A stretch of 52,850 nt of DNA from CAZAMB01 sp964486335. Lineage in GTDB: Bacteria > Planctomycetota > Phycisphaerae > UBA1845. Position numbers and translations under genes: made by a program. The stretch lies in assembly GCA_964486335.1 (NCBI GenBank), contig CAZAMB010000021.1, forward strand, positions 1 through 52,850, written 5' to 3'. The notes under the pieces are model-generated. The model had not been told where the DNA came from. It searched no databases and saw nothing but the letters and a program-made list of their open reading frames with translations. Of the stretch, positions 16,797 to 26,044 are shown piece by piece (the first letter of the stretch is position 1; each line of letters opens with the position of its first letter).

Positions 16797-18229
16797 GGGA
16801 GCAGCGGCCTCGCTTCCAGATGCAGTGCATTGCGGGTTCGAGGGGTGAGCTTCACACGTTCGTCGATGCGGTGACCAATGACCCAGATCGGTCCGAGCTG
16901 ATCGCAGAGGATGGCCACGTTCGTCCGTTGTCGCGGATCGACTTTCTCATCGGCGAGGAAATCGGCGAGCTTCTTGGATCCTGGCGCGCCGAGGGGATTG
17001 AAGCGCTCTCCGGGTCGGCGCGATCGGACGACCAGCGGCGGATGCACTTCGTCGAAATCCACGCATTCTTTCCAGTTGTTTCCCTGTTTGCGGAGCCGGT
17101 CAATTGAGTTCGCGTCCGTTGGTTCGACATGACAATGAATCTCCAGCGAACGAAGCGGCAGCACCGTTCGTCCGGGCAAATGCACCGCGACTTCCGGGGC
17201 GACGGTTTCGTCCGGTTCCGCTGTTGCGCGCGAGAAGATCAGCTGATGATATCTTTTTTCCACGTTGAGACCTTCGGGAAGCTGAACCTGTCGCCCGCCG
17301 GTCGGATCGGCGATCAGATCCAGCACGGCCACGAGGTGGGCAAAGGAGAGGTTCTGCTCGCCGAGCCCGAACGACACATAGGCCTGACGAATCAACCCGG
17401 TCTGAACGATGCGACTTTTCCGAGAAAGTGCATCGACATTTAGGGCCAGGCATTGATCGGTGTGCGAGATCACCAGCGTGTCCAGCGTGCGTTGTACGGT
17501 TTCCTGAAGGAACTCGTCGAACCATTGTGCCTGGGCCGCGAGTCGAAGCAGCGCTTCGCGTGCCTGCGGATTGACGCGATCCTCCAGTAACGGCAGTACG
17601 ATATTACGAATCCGGTTGCGGGTGGGTTCGTTGTCTTCGTTGGTGCGATCCTCGCGGAAAGCAACGCCGGAATCCGACAGAAACGCGCGAAGTTCGCGGC
17701 GTGAGAAGGGAAGAATCGGGCGCACGAGGCGGATGACACTTCCCGGGCTGAGGGGTCGGGATCGGGGAATGCCTGCCAATCCGCGCAGACCCGTCCCCCG
17801 AAGGATGCGGTGCAGAATCGTCTCGGCGTTGTCGTCGGCGTGGTGGCCGACGGCGACACAAGCGGAACCGGTCTGAAGGCATACGCGCCCAAAAAAAGCG
17901 TATCGCTCGCGCCGGCCGATTTCCTCCACACTCCGGGATTCAGTCGATGCCAGCGCTCCGACGTCGCGGATTCCGATGGTGCATGGCAAGGACAATCCGT
18001 CGGCGGCGGCCTGCACGAAGGCGGCGTCCTGTTCTGATTCGTTTCCGCGAAGTCGATGATTCAGATGGGCGATATGCAAGCGCAGTCGCCAGTTGAGTTC
18101 ACGATTCACGTTGACGAGCAGGTGAAGCAAGGCCATGGAATCGGCGCCGCCGGATACACCGACGACAATGGCGTCGTCCGGTCGCAGCAAGTGTTCCGAC
18201 TGCAGATGTTGTGAGAATGCCCGAAGCAT
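16793..18229 (-). CDS. tilS: tRNA(Ile)-lysidine synthase
   Basis: A 478-residue TilS that uses ATP and lysine to convert the CAU anticodon wobble C of tRNA-Ile2 to lysidine. The N-terminal PP-loop motif VVGVSGGADSMALLHLL (about 22-38) is diagnostic, followed by HLNHRLRGNESEQDAAFV and HHADDNAETILHRILRGTGL. The TilS C-terminal region holds RRPGERFNPLGAPGSKKLAD. The frame is open to 18424, but the first 65 codons are not family-like, so the Met at 18229, directly before the AFSQHLQSEHLL lead, is chosen. It diverges from smc and overlaps the glycosyltransferase start. Confidence 0.93.
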   Translation of the reverse strand: MLRAFSQHLQSEHLLRPDDAIVVGVSGGADSMALLHLLVNVNRELNWRLRLHIAHLNHRLRGNESEQDAAFVQAAADGLSLPCTIGIRDVGALASTESRSVEEIGRRERYAFFGRVCLQTGSACVAVGHHADDNAETILHRILRGTGLRGLAGIPRSRPLSPGSVIRLVRPILPFSRRELRAFLSDSGVAFREDRTNEDNEPTRNRIRNIVLPLLEDRVNPQAREALLRLAAQAQWFDEFLQETVQRTLDTLVISHTDQCLALNVDALSRKSRIVQTGLIRQAYVSFGLGEQNLSFAHLVAVLDLIADPTGGRQVQLPEGLNVEKRYHQLIFSRATAEPDETVAPEVAVHLPGRTVLPLRSLEIHCHVEPTDANSIDRLRKQGNNWKECVDFDEVHPPLVVRSRRPGERFNPLGAPGSKKLADFLADEKVDPRQRTNVAILCDQLGPIWVIGHRIDERVKLTPRTRNALHLEARPLLP

Positions 18230-18504
18230 GGATTTGCCCTTGGGCCACAACGGTTCGATGGAACAAAGCACAGCGTCGCAGGCGGTCCACGTCCGCTGTT
18301 CTTGAAGTGTAGCAGAATCGGCCGAAAACTCCGATAGAAAAGTTTGGAGGATGGCGCGGCGGTCGGATTCCGCGTTGCCAGCCCCCCGCGGACTTGGTAT
18401 GCTCCCGCGACGAATTCGATTCACCGGGCGGGGAATCAGCTGGGTCGATTGGGCAAGTCGTCATGGACGGCGGCTTCTCGGCGTACAGGGAGGTACATCA
18501 TTCC

Positions 18505-21500
18505 ATGCATCTCACACGTGTCACCGTTTGCGGGTTCAAGAGTTTCGCCGACAAGGTGGACTTCGAGTTCGGCCCGGGAGTCACCTGCATCGTCGGTCCC
18601 AACGGCTGCGGCAAGAGCAACGTGGTCGACGCGTTCAAGTGGGTGCTCGGAGAGCAGTCGGCCCGTTCGCTGCGCGGACGCCAGATGGGCGACATGATCT
18701 TCAACGGCTCGTCCACGCGCAAGAGCAGCGGCGTCGCTCAGGTCGACCTTGTGTTTGATAATTCCGACGGTTCCATTCCGCTGGAACAGCCGGAAGTAAC
18801 CGTCAGTCGGAAACTGTACCGCTCCGGAGAGAGCGAATACCTCGTCAATGGAGGACTGGCCCGCCTGAAGGACATCCGCGAACTATTTCTTGATACCGGC
18901 ATCGGCGTCGACGCTTATTCCGTCATTGAGCAAGGACGCGTGGATCAGCTTTTGCAGAGCAGCCCCGTTGATCGTCGGATCATTTTCGAGGAGGCGGCGG
19001 GTATCAGCCGGTACAAGGCGCGGCGCCGCGAAGCCGAACGCAAACTGGACCGGACGAATCAAAACCTTCTCCGCGTGGCGGACGTCATCGAAGAACTGGA
19101 AAAGCGGCTTCGCAGCGTCAAGTTGCAGGCCGGCAAGGCGCGGAGCTATGTCGAGTATCAGTCACGCCTGAATGAGCTTCGATCGACCTTCGCATTGGCG
19201 GAATACCATCGTTTCAGTCGGGAAATTGATGGGCTGAATCGGGAAGCGTCGAACCATTCGGATCGAGTGACGGCTCTTCGAACCGAGATCGATCGGAATG
19301 AAGCGGAAGCGTCCGAGGTAACCCTGCGCGTCGACCGATTGACCCAGGAAATCGCGCACAATGACAATCAACTGGTCCGGGCCAAGGGTAACATCGCCAC
19401 GCAGGAAGAGCGAATCGAATCGGCTCGCAAGCGAATCGAAGAGCTTCAGGTCCAGCGCACTCGGGCGACGGAACGACTGGAGACGGATGGGCGACGGATT
19501 AAGGAACAGGAAGCGGAGCTGGCCGACGTGCAGCAATCCGCACAGGCACTTCAAGACCTGACGCACGGTCTTCACGCGCGCATCGAGGACCTCAATCGGC
19601 AGGACAGTGAACTTGCCCGCGAACTGACGCAGGCCCAGGCAATTCTGGAAGACGAGAAGGCGGGCATCATTGATCTCTTGCGGCGAAGCGCACAATTGCA
19701 CAACGAGATCGTGCGGCTCAATACGCATCGGGAATCGCTGGTCGGACAGAAAGGGCGGTTGTCCATCCGCGACGCCCAGATCAGGACGGAACTGGAATCG
19801 ACACTGGAATCCAAAGCCCAGATGGAGCGAAAGCTGGGACAGGCCGAGCAACTGATCGCCGAGGAGACGCAGCGTCTCGACGAGAAAAAACAGGAGGCGG
19901 CACGGGTCAACTCGGTTCGTCAGAGTCTGGTCGAGGAGCTTGCGCATGCCAAGGAGCGCCGCAGCGCATTGCTATCGCGTCGTGACCTGCTGACCGACCT
20001 GCAACGCAAGATGGATGGTGTGGGCGCCGGAGCGAGAAGGGTGCTCGATGCGGTTCGCGGTGACGCCGGAACGGCACACGCCGACGGTGTGTCAGGCCTC
20101 CTGGCGGATGTGTTCGAGACCGACCGAGAACACGCGATGGTGATCGAAGCCGCGCTGGGCGACTGGGATCAGCATCTTGTGATTTCCGCCGGCGATCTGT
20201 TGCTCGGCGGGGATGGGTTGTTCAGCAATCTTCCCGGGCGATTGACGGCGATCTGCGGCGATCGCCTGCCGCCGCTGGTCAGATCGGCGCGGCCGCCGGT
20301 CGATTATGAAAGTCAGCCGGGATTCGTCGCGCGGGCCATCGATCTGGTTCGATTCCCTGATCGGTTTGAACAACTCGCCGGGCTTGTCCTGGGGCGGACG
20401 ATCGTCGTGGATTCGCTCTCTACCGCGATGCGGTTTGCTCGCGCCGACGTGGAAGGCCATCGATTCGTCACGCTTGGCGGCGAAGTCGTCGACGGCGATG
20501 GTCGCGTAACGCTGGGTCCGCCGGCATCAAAAGCCGGTCTCATCTCCAGAAAAACTGAACTTCGGGAAATCGAGATTGAACTGACGGAGCTTGACGATCG
20601 AATCACCTCAGTGGCCGACCGCCTCAATCGGACCGAAGCCGAAGCGGGCCATCTCGAAATGGTGCAGCAGGAGCTGCGTACCGCCATTTACGAAGCGAGC
20701 ACGGGGCGCGTCGAAGTCCAAGCGGCGCTTCAAAGCCTTCGGGACACCGTTCACCGGCTAACCCACGAACAGCCGCTGATCGCGGGCGAAGTGTCCATGC
20801 TCGAGCAGCAAATCAATGAAGTGCATGACAAGGCGGCCGAGGGGGGGCGATCACTTGAACTGATCGACGGGCAGAACAAGGAGCGTGAGCAACAAATCCT
20901 TGGGCATCAGGATCGAATTGACGCGGCGGTCGCGAAACGTCGAGAAGTTCAGGAAGCGTTGACGCAGACGAAAGTCGAGGCTGGGCAGCTTGCGGAAAAG
21001 CGAGCCGCCGCGGCGCAGACGATCAACGGGCTACGTCGGACGATCCACGAATTGCAGGCGTCGATTTCGGCCGCCCAAAACGATGTCGAGCAGTTTATCG
21101 CCCGGATGGACGATGCCGAGCGCATGATCGCGTCGGGAATCGAACAGCTATCCACGCTTCACGCCGAGATTCGGGAATCGGAAGCAAGGTCGTCCGGACT
21201 TCGGCAGGATCGGGACGCGGGGCGTCGGCGGATCGATGAACTAACCCAAGGTGTTCGCGCCGCCCGCTCCGAGCTGACCACGACCGAAGCGCAACTGCAT
21301 GAAGTCGATCTGAGGCGAGGTCAATCGGTGGTTCGGCGCGATGAACTGGTCGTGCGCGTGCGAGACGAACTCGGCGTCAATCTCGTCGAGCAGTATGACG
21401 GGTATGAGCATCAGGAGCGGGATTGGGAACAGGTTACCGCCGAGATCACCGAGCTTCGCGCCAAGATGGATCGGCTCGGAAACGTCAATCTCGACGCAAT

Positions 21501-22083
21501 CAACGAATTGGAGGAGCTCGAGAAGCGTCACGCATTCCTGGCGAGCCAGCGGGACGATCTCATGGAAGCTCATCGCCAGTTGCAGCAGCTCATCAACTCG
21601 CTCAACGAGGAATCGCAGGAACGGTTCAAGGTCGCGTTTGAACAGATTCGCGAAAACTTCCGCGCTCTGTTCCGCAAGCTGTTCGGCGGCGGACGGGCCG
21701 ATATCATCCTCGAAAACCCGGACAACGTGCTCGATTGCGGAATTGAGATCGTGGCCCAACCGCCCGGCAAGGAGCTTCAGGCGATTTCGCTTATGTCCGG
21801 GGGCGAGAAATCGATGACCGCCATCGCACTGTTGATGAGCATTTTCAAGACGCGACCCGCGCCGTTCGCCATCCTCGACGAGGTGGACGCCGCGCTCGAC
21901 GAGGCCAACAACCAGCGCTTCAATCGGATTGTCGAGGAATTCGTCAGCGAGTCGCAGTTCATCATCATCACGCATTCCAAGCGGACGATGAACATCGGCG
22001 ACCGGCTTTATGGAATCACCATGCAGGAACCCGGCGTTTCGACACGTGTCAGCGTGAAGCTGGGCGAAGCGAACGTGGCCTGA
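18505..22083 (+). CDS. smc: Chromosome segregation protein SMC
   Basis: A 1,192-residue SMC ATPase, the arm-and-hinge protein that condenses and segregates the chromosome with ScpA/ScpB. It starts MHLTRVTVCGFKSFADKV with Walker A GPNGCGKSN (about 32-40). Long coiled coils rich in E, R, Q and L follow at about 165-505 and 670-1015. The hinge lies near 510-660 (GVSGLLADVFETDREHAMVI). The C-terminal head has SLMSGGEKSMTAIALLMSIF (about 1094) and Walker B FAILDEVDAALDEANNQRF. ATG 18505 is chosen because the protein then starts like the family and a GGGAGG site is upstream; the frame is open back to 18394. It converges with the next gene over 6 bases. Confidence 0.97.
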   Translation: MHLTRVTVCGFKSFADKVDFEFGPGVTCIVGPNGCGKSNVVDAFKWVLGEQSARSLRGRQMGDMIFNGSSTRKSSGVAQVDLVFDNSDGSIPLEQPEVTVSRKLYRSGESEYLVNGGLARLKDIRELFLDTGIGVDAYSVIEQGRVDQLLQSSPVDRRIIFEEAAGISRYKARRREAERKLDRTNQNLLRVADVIEELEKRLRSVKLQAGKARSYVEYQSRLNELRSTFALAEYHRFSREIDGLNREASNHSDRVTALRTEIDRNEAEASEVTLRVDRLTQEIAHNDNQLVRAKGNIATQEERIESARKRIEELQVQRTRATERLETDGRRIKEQEAELADVQQSAQALQDLTHGLHARIEDLNRQDSELARELTQAQAILEDEKAGIIDLLRRSAQLHNEIVRLNTHRESLVGQKGRLSIRDAQIRTELESTLESKAQMERKLGQAEQLIAEETQRLDEKKQEAARVNSVRQSLVEELAHAKERRSALLSRRDLLTDLQRKMDGVGAGARRVLDAVRGDAGTAHADGVSGLLADVFETDREHAMVIEAALGDWDQHLVISAGDLLLGGDGLFSNLPGRLTAICGDRLPPLVRSARPPVDYESQPGFVARAIDLVRFPDRFEQLAGLVLGRTIVVDSLSTAMRFARADVEGHRFVTLGGEVVDGDGRVTLGPPASKAGLISRKTELREIEIELTELDDRITSVADRLNRTEAEAGHLEMVQQELRTAIYEASTGRVEVQAALQSLRDTVHRLTHEQPLIAGEVSMLEQQINEVHDKAAEGGRSLELIDGQNKEREQQILGHQDRIDAAVAKRREVQEALTQTKVEAGQLAEKRAAAAQTINGLRRTIHELQASISAAQNDVEQFIARMDDAERMIASGIEQLSTLHAEIRESEARSSGLRQDRDAGRRRIDELTQGVRAARSELTTTEAQLHEVDLRRGQSVVRRDELVVRVRDELGVNLVEQYDGYEHQERDWEQVTAEITELRAKMDRLGNVNLDAINELEELEKRHAFLASQRDDLMEAHRQLQQLINSLNEESQERFKVAFEQIRENFRALFRKLFGGGRADIILENPDNVLDCGIEIVAQPPGKELQAISLMSGGEKSMTAIALLMSIFKTRPAPFAILDEVDAALDEANNQRFNRIVEEFVSESQFIIITHSKRTMNIGDRLYGITMQEPGVSTRVSVKLGEANVA

Positions 22084-22089
22084 AGAAAA

Positions 22090-22665
22090 CTACCACCACC
22101 AGAGCAGACCGGGCACCGTTCGCAGCGGTGTTTTGATTGTTCCATTGAATCGCTTCACCAATTCGTCGAGTCGCCGGGCGAAACCGAGTCGATCGAATTG
22201 AAAGGGAAGCATGACGATATACTTTTGACCGCCCACCGCACGGGGGCGCGGACCGGGAAGCACGCGGCGCTCGCCGGTGTGGCCGACGATCAGCATGTCG
22301 TACTCTGCCACCAGGGAGGTTAACTCGGCGATGATGCCCGGCGCGTCGTCGGTCACCACGTCGAAGCCGTAGAGGTCCTCCTGAAAACCGGGCGGAACGG
22401 TCGATTCCTTCATCGGTTGAAACACGACGCCCAGACCGGGCGCGACCTGTTTGAGGTCGTCCTTTTCCCGTTCCATGCGCTTGATGTCATCCGGCTTGGC
22501 CGTGATGCTGAGAAACACGACGGCCTTTTCCCCAAACTTGTCGGCGATGTCCTTGTCGATATTGCCGCCACGATCGGCGACGAACCTCGCCCCAGCGCGA
22601 AGCAGTCCGGGCATGTCCGGACCGATCAGCCACAAGGCAGCGTGTTGGATGTCGCCGGTCGGCAT
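22090..22665 (-). CDS. Double-ACT regulator, GcvR-like
   Basis: A 191-residue protein with two ACT domains in the arrangement of the glycine cleavage system repressor GcvR. The first is ALWLIGPDMPGLLRAGARFV followed by GGNIDKDIADKFGEKAVVF; the second is DLYGFDVVTDDAPGIIAELT. GcvR acts in enteric bacteria by protein-protein contact with GcvA; GcvA is not seen here, so only the family likeness is claimed. The Met at 22665 has GGAG 8 bases upstream and is preferred to the upstream start at 22710. It is convergent with smc. Confidence 0.78.
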   Translation of the reverse strand: MPTGDIQHAALWLIGPDMPGLLRAGARFVADRGGNIDKDIADKFGEKAVVFLSITAKPDDIKRMEREKDDLKQVAPGLGVVFQPMKESTVPPGFQEDLYGFDVVTDDAPGIIAELTSLVAEYDMLIVGHTGERRVLPGPRPRAVGGQKYIVMLPFQFDRLGFARRLDELVKRFNGTIKTPLRTVPGLLWWW

Positions 22666-22811
22666 GGAGACAACTCCGCATCGCGCGGGCAACCGCTTGG
22701 TTTGGACCATGTTGAGAAGGGCCGGGCCCGCGTCAAACTCAGTTTATCGTCCGGTCGGTTCGTCGCAACCCGGCCGGCTGGTCAATCGAATGACTGGGGC
22801 CTGGAGCCTAC

Positions 22812-22845
22812 AATGTGGCACCGGTTTTCAACCGGTGCATACATT
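22812..22845. repeat. REP-like hairpin
   Basis: A 9-bp stem (GCACCGGTT with AACCGGTGC) around a 3-base loop, extended outside by AATGT and ACATT. It lies in the gap between the CAP-domain lipoprotein gene and the GcvR-like gene. There is no T-run on the minus strand, so it looks like a dispersed palindrome and not a plain terminator. An unpaired imperfect copy of similar sequence (CCCGTGCTGTTCGACGCGGG) follows about 15 bases later. Confidence 0.5.
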
Positions 22846-22907
22846 CCTTTGCGCCGAACCCGTGCTGTTCGACGCGGGTGCCAATGGCGAATCCGACTGC
22901 AACCGGC

Positions 22908-24941
22908 TTAAGGTATCCGAATGTCGCCGGCGTCCGTGTTGACCCCGGAGATGGTCACGCCCGAAACGGTTCGCGAGCCGCCCGGAATGAAGGACGATGT
23001 GAATACAATGTCGTACGTCCCGTCGCCGACTCGAACGGAAAACGCCCCGTTGTCCATCGTCGTTTCCGTCGCAACCGCCGTTGTTGTGCCGGCCGTGCGA
23101 ACTTCAATTGCCACGCCGGCCAGTCCCTCACGGTTGGCGTCGCCGGCGTCGCGCGGCGTCCATGTTCCGCTTCCATCAGCGTCGCGGTAAAGCAGTCCGA
23201 AGATATAGGTGCGCGGGTTCGATAGGGGTCGACCGTAGTCCTGCGTGGCGAACATCAGGTTGTCGATCGGCGCGTTCAATCCGCCGCGCGGCGGCGTAAA
23301 CGCGCGGCTTTCGATGCGATGCCCGAACGCGCCGTAATTCGCGCTCAGCATGTTGTTGCGATGCCCGGAACTTTCCCACCATCCCTTGTGGTTGGCGATG
23401 ATCTTCGCTTCGTTGACGGCGATCGCATTGGTTGAATAGGCGGTCAGGATGTTCTCGCCGATGCTGCCCCAGTTGAACCCGACGGCCGTGATTCGTTGCC
23501 CGAGCGTTGCGCCGGTGTAACCCGGTGTGCCCGACGCGGGCGTTCCGGTCGACAGGCCGTCGAGCGTCTGGTAGTGGCTGAATGAATCGGGCGCCCGGCC
23601 GGAAGCGATGCCGCCGAAGTTCAAGTGCATCCAGGTGTTGTGATCGGTGGCGGCCTGACCGATGGCACGATCGTAGGCGAGCACCGGTACTGCCGTCCGC
23701 GTGTCAGTGACGGATGAACCAAGGCGGGCAGCCTCACCGGCCGGGTCGCTTCGCGCGCGATTCACCAGTCGCAGCATCACAAGATCCCAATCGGATTGGG
23801 CCGTTCCGTTGACGTTCGGGGCGCATTGTGCCGGATTCGCCGTGGTCGGGTCATTCGGGCAGCCGTCGAGGCAATCGGGCGTCGCGTCGCCGTCCGTGTC
23901 CGTGTCGGCGACGCCGCAACCGCAAAGCCCGGCTGCGATCTTGGCCGAGTCATTCGGGCATGCGTCGATGCAGTTCGGAGTTCCGTCGCCATCGGTGTCT
24001 ATGTCAGCGATTCCGCAGCCGCAGACGCCGGGCTCGGTTTTGGCGGGATCGGCCGGACAGTTGTCCGTCGGTGGGGGAGGGGTTCCACCGCCTCCACCTC
24101 CGGCGGGCGGCGCTGATGCCAGCGGCTGAACGACAATCGCTACCTCGTCCGAATCGGACAAACCGCCCTCGGTGACAGTGACTTCAAACAGCAACTGGGA
24201 AGGCGCCCCGATCGGCGTCGGAGCGATGAACGTCGGTGTGGCGGTCAGAGGATTGGAGAGTGAAACGCTCGATCCTGAAATCTGCGCCCAGGAAAACACT
24301 AATGATCCGATCGACCCCGCGCTGCTGGCGCTGGCATCGAGCGTTACCATTTCGCCCGCTTCGACCGATCGGTCCGCGCCCGCGTCGGCGGTCGGCCCGA
24401 CTGAAGCAGGCACGACGAGAGGTAGCACTTCGATCACGACTTCGTCCGTCGATTGCTCTTCACCATCGCTGACGGCAAGCAAAAAGCGCAGTGCGGTCCT
24501 GGCCATCACCGTCGGCGCCGTGAATCTCGCGACGGCTCCGTCTGATGCAAGAACCGTGACGCGGACACCCGGAGAGACAAGCGACCATTGAAATGACAAA
24601 GCATCGCCGTCAGCGTCGAAGCTGGCCGACCCGTCGAGACTGACGCGCTGGCCCGATGTCGCGGTGCGATTCGCTCCCGCATTGGCGACGGGAGCTTGGT
24701 TAACCTCTGCTGGTGCCTCAGGAATGACCGGAATTGTTGTTCCGTCGTCCACGGAAGCCGGTGCAATCGTTGGTTCATTGGGCGATTCTCCATCGCCCGC
24801 GTCAGTATTTTCCTGATCGCCCAATCCGGCCGGCACCGTCTCCGGTTGTGAACCACAACCGGTCCAGTTTGACATCCCCAAAATGAGAAAAAACGCAACG
24901 GAGGAACGAGCGAATCCATTTGAGCGCAGGGCACCGGACAT
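22908..24941 (-). CDS. Secreted CAP/SCP-domain lipoprotein with PKD-like and calcium-repeat regions
   Basis: A 677-residue surface protein. The signal peptide (about 1-32) ends at a Cys in NWTGCGSQ, a lipobox-like site, though Trp in it is atypical. A low-complexity acidic linker follows, then two PKD/Ig-like domains (NQAPVANAGANRTATSGQRV and GPTADAGADRSVEAGEMVTL). A Gly/Pro-rich hinge and a calcium-binding thrombospondin-type-3-like pair (DTDGDGTPNCIDACPND, DTDGDATPDCLDGCPND) come next. Then comes a CAP domain with VPVLAYDRAIGQAATDHN, GENI and HKGWWESSGHRNNML, and finally a SdrD-B/transthyretin-like beta domain. A GGAGGGA site precedes ATG 24941. The role is unknown; bacterial CAP proteins are often cell-surface binding or lytic proteins. 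Confidence 0.88.
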   Translation of the reverse strand: MSGALRSNGFARSSVAFFLILGMSNWTGCGSQPETVPAGLGDQENTDAGDGESPNEPTIAPASVDDGTTIPVIPEAPAEVNQAPVANAGANRTATSGQRVSLDGSASFDADGDALSFQWSLVSPGVRVTVLASDGAVARFTAPTVMARTALRFLLAVSDGEEQSTDEVVIEVLPLVVPASVGPTADAGADRSVEAGEMVTLDASASSAGSIGSLVFSWAQISGSSVSLSNPLTATPTFIAPTPIGAPSQLLFEVTVTEGGLSDSDEVAIVVQPLASAPPAGGGGGGTPPPPTDNCPADPAKTEPGVCGCGIADIDTDGDGTPNCIDACPNDSAKIAAGLCGCGVADTDTDGDATPDCLDGCPNDPTTANPAQCAPNVNGTAQSDWDLVMLRLVNRARSDPAGEAARLGSSVTDTRTAVPVLAYDRAIGQAATDHNTWMHLNFGGIASGRAPDSFSHYQTLDGLSTGTPASGTPGYTGATLGQRITAVGFNWGSIGENILTAYSTNAIAVNEAKIIANHKGWWESSGHRNNMLSANYGAFGHRIESRAFTPPRGGLNAPIDNLMFATQDYGRPLSNPRTYIFGLLYRDADGSGTWTPRDAGDANREGLAGVAIEVRTAGTTTAVATETTMDNGAFSVRVGDGTYDIVFTSSFIPGGSRTVSGVTISGVNTDAGDIRIP

Positions 24942-25086
24942 GATGTTCTCTCCCTCCAAGGATGGGCGATTGGGACCGCGCGGACGCAGCGAACCAACCT
25001 AAAGCTTAATATAGGGAAGTGAGAAAAGTCGTGACGAGTGTTCGGATTGTACCGAGGGAATCGCGTAACCGCCGATAATCCGACGT

Positions 25087-25881
25087 TTATCGGGAAGAGC
25101 CCGCAATGAACCGAAGCCCATCAAACGCCAGCGCCATTCCTACAGGCAGCGATCGATTCGTGTCCTCATGCTTCAATTGGTGGGCCATGTGCGTGAAATA
25201 AGTTCGACGGGCACCGATGCGGCGGGCTAACACCACAGCTTGTTCCAAACTTAAATGCGTCGGATGCGGGGCAGGTCTAAGAGCATCGAGAATCAGTGCG
25301 TCGATTCCTTCCAGCAGGGCGAGCGAGTTCTTTGAGATTTCGCTACAGTCGGTGCAATAGGCAAACGGACCGAAACGAAAACCCAAAACCGGCATCGGCC
25401 CGTGCATGAGCGGAATCGGAACGATGGACTCGCCGGCCACTTCAAACGGAGCATGATCGATCGGACGAAAATCAAGTTGTGGGCGGCTGTGTGGCGAATC
25501 CGCCGCCGGTTCAAATGCGTAGGCGAACATTCCGCGGAGGGCTCCGAGCGTTCGTTCGGTTCCAAAGCAGGGAACCGCTCGCTTTGTCAGCCAGTTGAAT
25601 CGCCGAAGATCATCCAGTCCGGCCACATGATCGGCATGATGATGGGTGAACAGGACGGCGTTTACGTCGCGCACTCCGTTGGCGAGGCATTGCAGGCGCA
25701 GTTCAGGCGACGTATCGACGAGGACACGTGCGTTGCCGAATCGAACGTAAATGCTCGCCCGCGTTCGCCTGTCGCGCAAATCGTCGGATGTACACACCGC
25801 GCAATCGCACCCGATCATCGGAATGCCGTGCGACGTTCCGCTTCCGAGCACGATGACTTCGACTGGTGAGGTGAACGACAA
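25087..25881 (-). CDS. PhnP-like metallo-beta-lactamase-fold hydrolase
   Basis: A 264-residue metal-dependent hydrolase. It opens with the PhnP-type VLGSGTSHGIPMIGCDCAVC, where the two cysteines of CDCxxC suggest an extra zinc site as in PhnP (cyclic ribose phosphodiesterase). The MBL active-site motif is FTHHHADHVAGLDDLR (about 78-93), with later ligands in PLMHGPMPVLGF, YCTDCSEI and YFTHMAHQLKHED. No phn genes are nearby, so a phosphonate role is not implied; cyclic phosphate or other phosphodiester substrates are likely. It is divergent from the foldase gene at 26045. Confidence 0.87.
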   Translation of the reverse strand: MSFTSPVEVIVLGSGTSHGIPMIGCDCAVCTSDDLRDRRTRASIYVRFGNARVLVDTSPELRLQCLANGVRDVNAVLFTHHHADHVAGLDDLRRFNWLTKRAVPCFGTERTLGALRGMFAYAFEPAADSPHSRPQLDFRPIDHAPFEVAGESIVPIPLMHGPMPVLGFRFGPFAYCTDCSEISKNSLALLEGIDALILDALRPAPHPTHLSLEQAVVLARRIGARRTYFTHMAHQLKHEDTNRSLPVGMALAFDGLRFIAGSSR

Positions 25882-26044
25882 CGCAACTCTCCCAACTCAG
25901 CGTTCCGTGACATCGTACAAGAAGCATCGAATCGGGACCATGCACCAAGCGCCGTGAGATGCACGGCGTTTCACCGTTGGTTGACCCGATTCGGATGACG
26001 TGATATCGTCCGGCGACTCGAAAGCGCTGACCGATGACGATCGT

